Assembly (NCBI GenBank): GCA_016699535.1
Contig: CP064980.1
Coordinates: 248,001 to 312,000, forward strand
Direction: 5' to 3'
DNA from: Myxococcales bacterium
GTDB taxonomy: Bacteria; Myxococcota_A; Polyangia; Polyangiales; GCA-016699535
DNA: 64,000 nucleotides
The position numbers and the translations under genes are program-made. Below are positions 42,507 through 51,633 of the stretch, piece by piece. Positions within the stretch are counted from its first letter, which is position 1. Every line of letters begins with the position of its first letter. A model generated the notes under the pieces. That model did not search any database and was not told the origin of the DNA. It saw nothing but the letters and a program-made list of their open reading frames with translations.

Positions 42507-42548
42507 AAACCCGGTGCATTGCAAAGCAGCGCACCGGGTTTTTCTTTT
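42507..42548 (+). terminator. Rho-independent terminator after the lipoprotein gene
   Basis: AAACCCGGTGC (42507-42517) pairs perfectly with GCACCGGGTTT (42531-42541), 11 bases, and is followed by TTCTTTT. It lies 23 bases after the stop at 42484. Confidence 0.9.
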
Positions 42549-42717
42549 AACCTCACACTCGAACAATGGGCCCCAAAAACACTATCGATAACGGGATGGG
42601 CGAAACTGTAAAAGGCCTTGGCACATTCTTTGGGGGAGCTTTAACGGGCTCGTTGATAAGGTGTGGAAGTGGTTTGTGGGGAAAAATCAAATAATTTCGG
42701 CTAGCTGCACCTGCGCA

Positions 42718-42767
42718 ATTCTTATCACTCCCGCGGGATTCTACTGTCGATAAGAATGGGAGTGATA
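42718..42767. promoter_or_regulatory. Overlapping inverted repeats just upstream of an HTH gene
   Basis: Two stems share bases: ATTCTTATC (42718-42726) with GATAAGAAT (42749-42757), and TATCACTCCC (42723-42732) with GGGAGTGATA (42758-42767). A CCCGCGGG palindrome lies between. They cannot form together in RNA, and in DNA they are two interleaved dyads 10 bases before the start codon. This fits an autoregulatory operator or an RNA switch that hides the ribosome binding site (AGGG at 42767-42770). Confidence 0.5.
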
Positions 42768-42777
42768 GGGAAACGCG

Positions 42778-43707
42778 ATGGAACTGAACTTACTCGTAGA
42801 TGGATTGGTTAAGCAGGCGATGGTGCTGATAGCAAAAGTGGCCACGACAGGGGGGAGTCGTTCTCCTTTGGCCCATTTGGCGACGCAGGTATTTAGCGAG
42901 CTCGCTGAAGAGCTGCGCTCTAAAGGTCTGGGGCACAAAGTGATTGCCGACATGTTTGGAATTTCGTTACGTGCCTACCATGCAAAACCTCGCCGGATTC
43001 GCGAAAATCCACCGGCCAGACAAGCGAACCTTTGGAATGAAATTGTATCCTTTCTTGAAAACCGTCCATCTGCGGGACGTGCAGAAATTATCAAACAGTA
43101 TCCGCGTACCGATCCCGATCTTATAGTAGGGCTACTTAATGACATGGTTGAGAGCGGTTGGGCTTTTCGAAGTGGCGATGGACGTAACGCACGGTATCGA
43201 TTGGTCAGAGCCGATGATATCGATGAGGGCGGGACAGAGGCTATTGCTGCGATGCTGCGGGTGCTCATTCATAACCGCACTCAGTTAAGTTTTGATGAGG
43301 CTCAACAAGAGCTTCCCTCGCTTTGTTCAGAAAAGATACGTGATGCTCTAAATCACCTTGAAGAAGAAGCTCAAATTGTGCGCAAAGTGATCGCTGGCAA
43401 AGAGATCTATGAAAGCCCTCTGCTGCTTTTGCCTGTTGGACAAGCCAGTGGATGGGCTGCAGCGATGGTCGACCATTTTCAAGCTGTATCCAATACGATT
43501 TCAGCAAGTGCTCAGCGACGCAAGGGCCACGAGCTTGCGCCGCATTGTTTTGGGAGCACCTATCATTTCGATTTGCAAAAGGATCACCCTCTCTATGAAG
43601 AGGTTTATGAGCATCTTTGTCGCTTCCGCGAAGCGACTTCGGAGCTTCGTGCTCAAGTTGCACAAACCGCAAAAGAAAACGAATCGACAGGAAAGGGAAC
43701 CCCATGA
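42778..43707 (+). CDS. Predicted helix-turn-helix DNA-binding protein
   Basis: The 309-residue soluble protein has a helix-turn-helix-like segment near residues 48-70 (SKGLGHKVIADMFGISLRAY), followed by at least two winged-helix-like units (EIVSFLENRPSAGRAEIIKQ with LVGLLNDMVESGWAFRSGDG; MLRVLIHNRTQLSFDEAQQE). I know similar myxobacterial proteins only as hypotheticals. The interleaved inverted repeats immediately upstream would suit autoregulation. Its stop overlaps the next start (ATGA), so it is coupled to a secreted Cys-rich protein. Confidence 0.65.
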   Translation: MELNLLVDGLVKQAMVLIAKVATTGGSRSPLAHLATQVFSELAEELRSKGLGHKVIADMFGISLRAYHAKPRRIRENPPARQANLWNEIVSFLENRPSAGRAEIIKQYPRTDPDLIVGLLNDMVESGWAFRSGDGRNARYRLVRADDIDEGGTEAIAAMLRVLIHNRTQLSFDEAQQELPSLCSEKIRDALNHLEEEAQIVRKVIAGKEIYESPLLLLPVGQASGWAAAMVDHFQAVSNTISASAQRRKGHELAPHCFGSTYHFDLQKDHPLYEEVYEHLCRFREATSELRAQVAQTAKENESTGKGTP

Positions 43708-44225
43708 AAAAAGTTGTGTTGATCATTTTACTGCTTGGCTCATTTGAATGCATCGGAGGTGAGTCTCATTTTGCTCGGAGCCCGGCAAGCCTGATGGATA
43801 TTGCGAACATGTGCGATGAATGGGACGGCTGGCGCACGCGGTGTCAGGAAGAACTCAATGATCCCACTTTTTATGCGGACGCTCCAGGTGAAAATTACCT
43901 GGAAGAATGCAAAACAGAACCCTTTTGGACTTTTGTTTGGGACAAAGCCACTGCGGCGATGGAGGATTGTTTCAATCACTTGGATTGTTCTGGTGGCGAT
44001 GACCGCTGTTATGGGCAAATGACTGAGTTGCTGAACCTCAACCTTGATGAGGACCAGCTCTATCTTGCATGCATGGATAAAACCCAAGCGTGCTCGGGAT
44101 TAAGTAGTGATGGATGCACTCCAATCCCTGTGTATCACGATGAAGCTCGTGGGGCGGTAGAGCAATGTTTGTCCTACAGTTGTGAAGACTTTTCCAATTG
44201 TTTGGTAGACCCTTCAGCTTTCTGA
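43704..44225 (+). CDS. Secreted Cys-rich protein of unknown function
   Basis: From the ATG at 43704 the protein has 173 residues: MKKVVLIILLLGSFECIGGE is a signal sequence whose SFEC is a poor lipobox, so lipidation is uncertain. The mature part has more than ten cysteines spread evenly (NMCDEW, RCQEEL, ECKTE, DCFNHLDCSGGDDRCYGQ), implying disulfides and export. It is translationally coupled to the HTH gene before it. No family recognised. Confidence 0.65.
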   Translation: MKKVVLIILLLGSFECIGGESHFARSPASLMDIANMCDEWDGWRTRCQEELNDPTFYADAPGENYLEECKTEPFWTFVWDKATAAMEDCFNHLDCSGGDDRCYGQMTELLNLNLDEDQLYLACMDKTQACSGLSSDGCTPIPVYHDEARGAVEQCLSYSCEDFSNCLVDPSAF

Positions 44226-44377
44226 GGCATAAAGTCAGACAAATTCAAATCTCAATTAATCGCTTTGTCTTTGCAGCGATTACCGAAAGTGATACGCACA
44301 AAAAATGATAGTGCACGATTTTTTTTGAAACGAAATGCGCTTGAGCGGGCACAGAGATTACATGGAAGGAAATTACC

Positions 44378-45181
44378 ATGAAGTCTCAAATTTGTTTTTT
44401 TCTTAGTACTTTCTTTGTTCTTGCGCTGTTTTGTGGCTGTGCGGTCCAAGCCGAACAGGAACTTGGTGTTAGTGACGGGCAAGCCATTATTGGCGGACAT
44501 GAAGCACCATACCATCCTTGGATGGTAGCGATCATCGATGCTAAGCATGGTCCCTGGCACCCTTACTACGATCAGATTTGCGGCGGAGCACTTATCGCAG
44601 AAAGCTGGGTTATCACCGCAGCACATTGCATCGAACGGCCGTCTGAACCAGGGACTTATATATCGGTGGTAGGCGCGCACAATCTGAAATCACTAGCTGC
44701 GATGAAGTGGAGTCATGCGGATCGAATTTACTTGCACGAGGATTATGATCCGTCGACTTCTGAAAACGATATTGCGTTGATTCATCTAAAACAAGCGTTT
44801 CGCAACCAGGTTCTGGTCCCAGGAAGAGTCGGCAAAAATACCTCGGCTACGGTTGCAGGTTGGGGGATGACAGAATACGGAGGGTATCCTGCAATACTCC
44901 AGGAGGTTGATCTCGACCTCGTTTCCGATGAAAGGTGTGATGAGATTTACGGTGCTCTAACTGACGTCGATTATTTCGGAGATGTTATGATCTGCAACTT
45001 TGCTCATGAATTTCAGGACAGTTGCTCAGGAGACAGTGGTGGGCCTTTGTTTGCAGGTGATACGCTTGTCGGAATCGTCAGCTGGGGCGTGGGTTGTCGC
45101 TCGAGTGGTATCTACACTGAAGTCGGAGCCTATCAAGCTTGGCTTCAAAGCCATATTCCCAACCTTCCCTTTCGGGATTGA
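44378..45181 (+). CDS. Trypsin-like serine protease lipoprotein (S1A)
   Basis: The 267-residue protein starts with a lipoprotein signal (ALFCGC) and then IIGGHEAPYHPWMVA, the usual activation site of S1 zymogens. The catalytic triad is complete: ITAAHC (His), SENDIALIHL (Asp) and DSCSGDSGGP (Ser). The Asp six residues before the catalytic Ser predicts cleavage after Arg or Lys. Three pairs of conserved cysteines are visible. The Ile-Ile-Gly-Gly N-terminus after a short propeptide means it must be cut by another protease to be active. Stand-alone gene with a clear GGAAGGAAATTACC leader. Confidence 0.93.
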   Translation: MKSQICFFLSTFFVLALFCGCAVQAEQELGVSDGQAIIGGHEAPYHPWMVAIIDAKHGPWHPYYDQICGGALIAESWVITAAHCIERPSEPGTYISVVGAHNLKSLAAMKWSHADRIYLHEDYDPSTSENDIALIHLKQAFRNQVLVPGRVGKNTSATVAGWGMTEYGGYPAILQEVDLDLVSDERCDEIYGALTDVDYFGDVMICNFAHEFQDSCSGDSGGPLFAGDTLVGIVSWGVGCRSSGIYTEVGAYQAWLQSHIPNLPFRD

Positions 45182-45216
45182 GCATGTTGAAGCAGTCTAT
45201 TCGCATTGTGAAAAAA

Positions 45217-45720
45217 TTAATGCGTGAACTGTTCGATTCGAGCGGCGTGTTGGGGAAAACGTTGAGTCAATTCTTGACGACTTGCCGTGGTGAAATCACT
45301 AAACTCAAAACCAGGGCTTACCGTGCATCCAAGTAGGGCCCACTGACCGCCTTCTGCAAGGCGACTTCCTTGCCAAACGCCCGCTTGCACAACCACCTGT
45401 GGTCTTTGACCCGCAGCGAAGTCGATGCCTAAACGATGTTCTGTGAGTGTCCCATCTTGAGCGATTTGAATCATCTCGCACAGGTCACCTGCATAGAAGT
45501 GAAAAACCTCATCGGACGTGACGGTGTGAAGCCCTGAAAACTCATCCGGTGTCAGCAGATAGTAAATACAGGTTCCATAGCACCGTCGCCCTCCGTGTTC
45601 CGGCAAGGCCTCTGCGGGAATGAAACCTTTCGCTCTGTAGCTTTCACAGTAGTAACCACCTTCTTCCGGAAGCGGTACTAAATTAAGTTTTTCAATCAGC
45701 GCCTCGGCAGAGATTTTCAT
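45217..45720 (-). CDS. Cupin superfamily protein (DUF985)
   Basis: The 167-residue protein matches the DUF985 cupin pattern: LNLVPLPEEGGYYCESYRAK near the start, GTCIYYLLTPDEFSGLHTV, SDEVFHFYAGDLCEMIQI and LLGCTVSPGFEFSDF near the end. These proteins have one beta-barrel; the ligand is unknown. It converges on the protease gene and follows the OMF gene on the opposite side with a 69-base gap. Confidence 0.88.
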   Translation of the reverse strand: MKISAEALIEKLNLVPLPEEGGYYCESYRAKGFIPAEALPEHGGRRCYGTCIYYLLTPDEFSGLHTVTSDEVFHFYAGDLCEMIQIAQDGTLTEHRLGIDFAAGQRPQVVVQAGVWQGSRLAEGGQWALLGCTVSPGFEFSDFTTASRQELTQRFPQHAARIEQFTH

Positions 45721-45789
45721 TGTTTCACTCTACAAAAACAAGATCACCATCGACTTCATAGCGTAATAACGCCGGTCTGCATAAAAGCA

Positions 45790-47259
45790 TTACATTGCTT
45801 TTTTGGTTTTTGCTTTTCGTTGCCAACCGCCTCCAAGCGCTTGATAGACGCCGACCATGGCTTGCATTTGCTGTTTCTTCGTTTCAATCAAGTCGACTTC
45901 TGCTTCCAGGGCATCGCGCCGCGTCATCAACACTTCCATGTAGTCTGCACGCGCCGATTGATAAAGGACGTTCGACATTTCGATTGCATCTTCTAGAGTT
46001 TTTACCTGTTTAGAGACGCGGTCATAACGCTTTTCATAGTTATCAATCTTTGCCAACTGATTAGACACTTCAGTGAACGCTTTGAGCAAGGTACGTTCGA
46101 AGTTAATAACGGCCTGGATTTGCCTTGCATTTGCTGAACGATAGTCCGCTTTTATCGCCGCAACGTTCAACAAAGGCGCCACGAGGTTGCCCGCCAAATT
46201 ATATATAAGCGATGCAGGAGTTGCTACAAGATGCTTGGCATTGAACGACTCATAACCAACGCCAGCTTCTAGACTTAATCTTGGAAGAAAACGCGCCTTG
46301 GCGACTTGTACATCAAGCTTTGCCGCCTCGAGTTCTAGTATGGCCTGTCGTACATCAGGTCGGTTTTCAAGCAACTGTGAGGGAATTCCTGTTGCAATGG
46401 CAACAGGCTTTTTGTCCATAAAGGTATTCGCTGTTCGTGCAATCGGTTGAGGATAGCGACCCACCAGAAAGTTGATACGGTTTTCAATTTGGACTCGCTC
46501 TTGTTCTAATGCGAACTTACGTCCCTGGTTCTTAAGAACTTCGGCCTCAAATTTTTGAACGGCCAGCATCGTGGCCCGAGCTGCCTGCTGCTTCAGCTTA
46601 ACCACCTCAAGCGCGTTCTCCTGAATCTTGATATTTCTCGACACGACTTCAAGTTGGTTATCAAGTGCAACAAGGTCATAATAGGAATTCGCTATCTCGG
46701 CGATGAGTTCAGTGACCAGGAAGTTTTTCGCTTCGATGCTTGCAAGATAACGGTAGTCCGCTGCTTGTGCAGCGTTTCGCAGTTTACCCCAGACATCGAG
46801 CTCCCACGATGCCGCCAGACCAAAGTTGAAGTCTGCTAGGTTCTCAGACACTCCGTGCGTTTCGTCGCTAACTCCTTGGCTTGTATGTTTGCCAACTTTT
46901 TCAATGCCGCTTCCGGCAACAGCGTTCACTTTCGGAAGGTATTCACCTCGTCTCGAGCTAAGCTCGCTTTTCGCAATGATGATTTCCTGAATACGGATGT
47001 TAAGTTCCTGGTTATTTTTTAAAGCGGCGTAAATGAGTGCTTTAAGATCGCGGTTGAAAAAAATCGCATCCCAGTGTTTCTGTGCGGCCACACCTGCCTG
47101 TGCGTTCGTCTTCGCAGCGCCTTGAGAGTGGCCGTAACGACTTGGCACGGTGCGGTTCGCTTCGCGTGCCTCACCTTGAAGCAAAAAACCGGAGCAGTTC
47201 ACAGTGAATAACAAATGACAGGCCAACAGCAGGCCTAGCTTTAAACGGTAACTATTCAT
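45790..47259 (-). CDS. Outer-membrane factor of RND efflux (OprM/NodT type)
   Basis: The 489-residue protein has an export signal (LLLACHLLFTVNCSGFLLQG), with a possible lipobox at VNC, and the two TolC-like repeats: AALKNNQELNIRIQEIIIAK and SWELDVWGKLRNAAQA in the first, and LLENRPDVRQAILELEAAKL, YRSANARQIQAVINFERTLL in the second. OMF proteins form the outer-membrane duct of tripartite pumps. Its pump partner is only a remnant upstream (47252-47518), and no periplasmic adaptor is present, so it may be orphaned or pair with a system elsewhere. Confidence 0.92.
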   Translation of the reverse strand: MNSYRLKLGLLLACHLLFTVNCSGFLLQGEAREANRTVPSRYGHSQGAAKTNAQAGVAAQKHWDAIFFNRDLKALIYAALKNNQELNIRIQEIIIAKSELSSRRGEYLPKVNAVAGSGIEKVGKHTSQGVSDETHGVSENLADFNFGLAASWELDVWGKLRNAAQAADYRYLASIEAKNFLVTELIAEIANSYYDLVALDNQLEVVSRNIKIQENALEVVKLKQQAARATMLAVQKFEAEVLKNQGRKFALEQERVQIENRINFLVGRYPQPIARTANTFMDKKPVAIATGIPSQLLENRPDVRQAILELEAAKLDVQVAKARFLPRLSLEAGVGYESFNAKHLVATPASLIYNLAGNLVAPLLNVAAIKADYRSANARQIQAVINFERTLLKAFTEVSNQLAKIDNYEKRYDRVSKQVKTLEDAIEMSNVLYQSARADYMEVLMTRRDALEAEVDLIETKKQQMQAMVGVYQALGGGWQRKAKTKKAM

Positions 47260-47518
47260 AATCAGTACCCTCTGTCAGTGCTGTGTCGTGCTCGTCTTGG
47301 ATGAGCGTTTTGCCTTCCGCAAAACGGCCAACAGCAAGAGGCATTAAACCAGCGATGAATGCAAAAGAAGTTATTAGAATGGGCATGAGTCGCGCCTTCG
47401 CTCCTTCAATAGCAGATTCCAATGAGAATGCGCCCCGGCGATGTTTCCTTAAGGCAACGGGGAGGATGAAACTTTCATCCTGTGCGGCAAGAACAAGAAT
47501 GTTAACGTCGAAGAACAT
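47252..47518 (-). pseudogene. Remnant of an RND inner-membrane efflux transporter
   Basis: The 88-codon frame contains SAIEGAKARLMPILITSFAF and IAGLMPLAVG, the segment that precedes transmembrane helix 11 in AcrB-type transporters (typically RPILMTSLAFILGVLPL). A full transporter has over 1,000 residues; here only about 40 match, and the ends are unrelated. It overlaps the OMF start by eight bases, the usual RND-OMF order, so the locus is a decayed efflux operon that lost the adaptor and most of the pump. Confidence 0.65.
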
Positions 47519-47529
47519 CGTGTATCGCG

Positions 47530-47557
47530 TTTACCCAATACTATACAGTACTATAAT
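47530..47557 (+). promoter_or_regulatory. Candidate promoter TTTACC-N16-TATAAT
   Basis: A perfect -10 box (TATAAT, 47552-47557) with TTTACC 16 bases upstream, pointing towards the small Cys-rich frame. The region also has repeated ACTATA units. A 19-base hairpin, GGAGGCTG-CCT-CAGCCTCC (47577-47595), follows it. Confidence 0.4.
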
Positions 47558-47727
47558 AGTCTCATAATAGCACGCCGGAGGCTGCCTCAGCCTCCAGCAG
47601 GTGTCAACCTATACCTAGGCCGAGAAATTGACAAAAAAATCAATCACTATCGCGCTTTGAAGCCCGTCGATTGGGAAGCAACCGATCCGGTCGACCAATG
47701 CTGTCTTCGTCAGGGGCAAACACATGA

Positions 47728-47931
47728 GTGGATCCAAACACGGAGCCTTTTTGCTGCACTGATTGCTCCGCCCTCTTCACAAGCAGAAGTGATTGTTACC
47801 AGTATTATTGGCAGTTAGGCTGTCCTTGTCCTCCAGGCTCGGGAATAGGCGCACTTCCTGAACACCAATGCCAAATCCCAGTCGTTGAACCTCTAGCACC
47901 CATAGCTCCTCGAAAGCCGCAACCAACTTAG
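47728..47931 (+). CDS. Small Cys-rich protein, probably longer with a frame break
   Basis: The frame from 47728 contains FCCTDCSALFTSRSDCYQYY and CPCPPGSGIGALPEHQC, eight cysteines in 67 residues. A second frame upstream, from about 47605, reads LGREIDKKINHYRALK, DWEATDPVDQCCLRQG and WIQTRSLF and would join it if one T were missing from the T5 run at 47748-47752 (RSLF then CCTDC). The joined product of about 100 residues looks like a real Cys-rich protein; its start is not clear. Function unknown. Confidence 0.4.
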   Translation: MDPNTEPFCCTDCSALFTSRSDCYQYYWQLGCPCPPGSGIGALPEHQCQIPVVEPLAPIAPRKPQPT

Positions 47932-47952
47932 TAACAAACGAAGACATTCTTG

Positions 47953-49563
47953 TCAGTCGGATTCAACAATAGACAGCAATCGTCGAAGCTCTGATGCAAC
48001 ATGGGACTCGTTGAAACTCATCGGGTTGCTAGACCGCGCAGCAGTTGTCTCCCAGATAAGCAAAGGGACTTCTCGATCGTAGTCCCAAGCTGTGCCATGA
48101 GTGCTTGCATCGCTCTTGCTAGGAATGACATAAGCGCCTGGGATAAAATACAAATCGACTCGTGAGGAATCGATGGTCCCAAGCCATATGCTACGGGAAG
48201 GCTCCATTTCGGGGATAGGACGCTTTGTGAGTTCGTTGAGGTTATAAGCTGAATCGATTTGAGGCACTTCGTTCAAAAAAGAAACGGACTCGTTCAGCAC
48301 GGCATTCCAGTCATACTTGGCCTGAAGCTTGCGATCCAGATAGATATACGGATGCTCCACTAATTCCACCCAATCTGCATTTCCGAATTTCTTGTCAAGA
48401 TGTGCATCTAGTGACGCACCGAGCGCTTTCTGATCAACAAACGCTCTTTTTTGCTTCGAAAAGGGAATCGAACCGTGATCGGAGGTAATCATTAACGAGA
48501 CTGTTGTCCGCGACTTCAACCAGTCGACCAATTCACCAAGCATGCGGTCGACTCTGATTAAGTTATCGAAATATTCCCAAGACTCGACACCATAAGCATG
48601 ACCAATAACGTCTGTACCCGAGATCGATATCTGCAAAAGATCCACCGAATCGTCTGTGCCCAAAGAAAATTCCTGCACTGTTTTTCTTGCCAAATCAATC
48701 ACATATTCAGAGGCAAATGGTGTTAGCTCTAGTCCTTCGCCAAGATCTGAAGCGTTGTTGGGATCGTGCGGAAAAGTTACCCCCATGTGGGCGCGACTGT
48801 CCTCGCAGTCGCGTCTATCTGGACCATTAATCCTTTCAAGAAGTTTCGGACTTTGGGCATTCCAAACTTTCATATACGCACTCACCGGATGACTAAGGTT
48901 CCAATTCACCAGCCAATCGGGGATGTGCTTTGCGTAATAACTTGAAGTCGTAAACCTCGGAGGATGTGCGCCTTTCTCAAACCACGCTACGAAATCTGCT
49001 TTTTTGCCAGCCATAAGCACAGCGGCGCGATTTTTCCATGCAAGCGAGACTACCTTCAGATCCGGGTTTTGTTGTTTTAACATCTCTCCGACAGTCTTGA
49101 CGCGCAGTCGTTCTGGGCTTGCATGCTGATCTGGAGCTCCTAAAACAGGATAGTATTCGCCATCGATGATCTCGATACTTGATCTCTTCTCGTCGTCAAA
49201 TATCTTATTGCCATAGATACCATGCACACGAGGGACTTTTCCCGTTAATAAAGACGCGTGACCGTTTGCCGTCATGGTGGTGGCATACAAGTAGTGTACT
49301 TTGTAACTCAAACCCTCTTTTTATGCGCGCTGTAGGATTCCTCCGTTATCGAGATACGGTAAGTAGCGCTGAAAGGCCCACCACCCAAACTGATCCAGAA
49401 CCACAAACACCACCAAACGAGGTTTTTCAACAGCATGTTTTGCGGTGGCCACTTCTGTTGCCTGAGAACTGCCGCAGGCGTTTATCGGAAAAAAAGAAGT
49501 AAGAAGTAAAATCAAGATTAGTTCAAAATTTCTTTTTAAATGGACTTCATTGTTTCCTATCAT
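47953..49563 (-). CDS. Alkaline phosphatase/phosphodiesterase-family lipoprotein interrupted by one in-frame stop
   Basis: Two open segments in the same frame are separated by a single TAA at 49321-49323 (GILQRA-stop-KEGLSYKVH). Together they give about 536 residues, similar to PafA-type alkaline phosphatases. The N-terminus has a lipobox (PINAC) and LVVFVVLDQFGWWAFQRYL (metal Asp). The next segment has LYATTMTANGHASLLTGKVP (nucleophile region), ISGTDVIGHAYG, LMITSDHGSIPF and DASTHGTAWDYDREVPLLIW, the remaining metal ligands. A TTA-to-TAA change would explain the stop. It is either a recent pseudogene, a sequence error or a readthrough case. Confidence 0.75.
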
Positions 49564-49850
49564 TTAACACCTGTCGATTCTTGTTGCGAGAGCATCTGGA
49601 TTCTATGTTTGATGAATTCAGGGACTTAGTCCTGAACGTTTAGCCCACTGCATTTTGTCGAGGTTGCTAGAGGGTCTTGTAATGTCAAGGGCTTTTGGCA
49701 GGATCAAATTGAGACTAACTCGGTTCCCAATTACGTCGAGTATAACCGTGCTCTAGGGAGCACAACGGAACTGAGAAAAATTGAACTTTTCTTTTGCATG
49801 CACGAGTTAAAGGGTCCAAGCCTCGAGCATGTCTCTTGAAAGTAGTATGT

Positions 49851-50576
49851 ATGCAGTACCCATATGCTCTTTTTATTTGTCTTGTTGTTGTAGCGTCCTG
49901 TGCGGCTCCAACACAAACCCTATTAAGTGATGAAGAACTCGGTGAAGTCGCCCAAAAGGCTTCCTATGCTCTAGGCATCGAATCAAGCGAGATAACGCAA
50001 TTTCAGCAGCGTTTCGAAGGAATAGCAAACCAATCAGCAGATGATGTTGCTGTTTTAAAAAGCGAGCTATCTTTCCAACATTCGACAAGCCTCGATCAGC
50101 CGCCTTTTAGCTGTCTTCCGATACTAGTAACAACGATAGGCGAAGCAACGCTATGCCTAAATCCAGACTTACAAGAAGTCTCGGTGCCTAACAGCTGCCC
50201 GTTTGCCCCAAAACCCTATCAGTATGGTTTTAGTGGTACGATTAACTGGGCACTGACTGGACTAGGCCGTGTGATCCAAACCGATGTTGCCTATTGGATT
50301 GAGCAGTCTCCGGCAACACACTGCATGACCACTTGGGCGAGCGTGGGCCAATATAAACAATGTCTTTGGACACTTTGTACCAATCAGCAAGACCTCGACG
50401 AGGCCTATCAACAGTTTGTACAGGGTGCTAACACAAGACTTGGGAAGCTAAGCAACTCACTTACCAGCACGCTATATCAAATTGAAGATGCGCTTATGAA
50501 TGCCGACATGCCGCCGCAAACCGCGCACTATGCGGCATTTTTAATCTTTTTCGTAGTCGCGCTTGCTGCGGCGTAG
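49851..50576 (+). CDS. Lipoprotein of unknown function with C-terminal hydrophobic tail
   Basis: From the ATG at 49851 (MQYPYALFICLVVVASCAAP) the protein has 241 residues and a good lipobox (VASC). The mature part has six cysteines (FSCLPI, ATLCLN, NSCPF, HCMTT, QCLWTLCTN) and ends with a hydrophobic stretch AAFLIFFVVALAAA, unusual for a lipoprotein. An upstream in-frame start at 49794 is less likely because it would bury the signal. No family recognised. Confidence 0.65.
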   Translation: MQYPYALFICLVVVASCAAPTQTLLSDEELGEVAQKASYALGIESSEITQFQQRFEGIANQSADDVAVLKSELSFQHSTSLDQPPFSCLPILVTTIGEATLCLNPDLQEVSVPNSCPFAPKPYQYGFSGTINWALTGLGRVIQTDVAYWIEQSPATHCMTTWASVGQYKQCLWTLCTNQQDLDEAYQQFVQGANTRLGKLSNSLTSTLYQIEDALMNADMPPQTAHYAAFLIFFVVALAAA

Positions 50577-50629
50577 CGTCGAAGAGATTGTGGGCTGACC
50601 CACACGCATCGCCAGAGTGAGTTTGGCTG

Positions 50630-51583
50630 ATGGGCGAACAAAGATTAGTGTACTCTAGGAGTATGACGCCGGATTCTGTAGAAAAAGCGCAAGGTTTGCT
50701 CAAAGGCATTGTCCACCGCACGCCGGTAATGACTTGCAGCCACATGGATAAACGTTCGGGTTCAAAGGTGTTTTTTAAGTGCGAGAACCTCCAGCGTATT
50801 GGTGCGTTCAAGATTCGAGGTGCTTATCACGCGATCGCAACACATTGCAGCCGTAATCCTCCGGTGGGTGTTGTGGCGCATTCAAGTGGTAACCACGCGC
50901 AAGGCGTCGCGTTGGCAGCCGCATTGTGCTCAGTCCCAGCGGTGATTGTTATGCCAAAGGATGCAAGTGCTGCGAAGGTTACAGCAACACGTGGATATGG
51001 CGCAGAGGTCGTTTTTTGTGATCCCGCCGAACGTTCAGTCGTCGCAGAACACATCGCGCAGAAGCAGGGGTATTTGATGGTGCATCCCTATGATGACGAG
51101 CTTGTTATCGCGGGACAGGGAACTGCAGCCTTGGAGTTGTGGGAGCAAGCGGGAGCATTCGATGCGGTAGTGGTTCCGGTGGGGGGAGGGGGATTGATTT
51201 CCGGGACAGCGCTTGCGCTCGCGCATCGGGGAGCTTCTGTCGTTGGGATCGAACCAAGCATTGCTGCTGATGCCGGGGAGTCCTGGCGCAAAGGCAGCGT
51301 GCAACACTTGCAACAGGTCCCTACGACCATGGCTGATGGTCTACGTTCACTGGCGATTGGCGAGCAGAACCTTGCCGTGATGAAAAAACTTGTAACCGAT
51401 ATGCAAACGGTTGAGGAAGAAGCGATTCAAGAGGCCATGTTTTTTGTGTGGTCACGCATGAAACTTGTCATTGAGCCAAGCGCAGCAGTTGCCGTTGCTG
51501 CGGTACTGGCCGGCCGATTCCGCAATCAACGTGTTGGTGTGATTCTAAGCGGAGGAAACGTAGACTGTCCTTCTATGTCTTAG
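50630..51583 (+). CDS. Threonine/serine dehydratase or serine racemase-like PLP enzyme (fold type II)
   Basis: A 317-residue PLP enzyme of the threonine dehydratase / serine racemase group. ENLQRIGAFKIRGAYHAI contains the PLP lysine; HSSGNHAQGVALAAAL binds substrate; VVPVGGGGLISGTALAL is the Gly loop for the PLP phosphate; VILSGGNVDCPSM ends the protein. It lacks the regulatory ACT domain of biosynthetic IlvA, so a catabolic dehydratase or racemase is more likely. The ATG at 50630 or the ATG at 50663 (MTPDSVEKAQ) may be the start; the second follows AGGAG too closely for a normal ribosome binding site. Confidence 0.88.
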   Translation: MGEQRLVYSRSMTPDSVEKAQGLLKGIVHRTPVMTCSHMDKRSGSKVFFKCENLQRIGAFKIRGAYHAIATHCSRNPPVGVVAHSSGNHAQGVALAAALCSVPAVIVMPKDASAAKVTATRGYGAEVVFCDPAERSVVAEHIAQKQGYLMVHPYDDELVIAGQGTAALELWEQAGAFDAVVVPVGGGGLISGTALALAHRGASVVGIEPSIAADAGESWRKGSVQHLQQVPTTMADGLRSLAIGEQNLAVMKKLVTDMQTVEEEAIQEAMFFVWSRMKLVIEPSAAVAVAAVLAGRFRNQRVGVILSGGNVDCPSMS

Positions 51584-51633
51584 TTCAAAACGGATTGTCT
51601 ATAGAAATGAAGTAGGACCCTCAAGCATACTCG

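Noticed and set aside
47577..47595. Perfect hairpin GGAGGCTG-CCT-CAGCCTCC as a terminator
   Set aside because: No T-run follows on either strand and the flanking frames do not end there.
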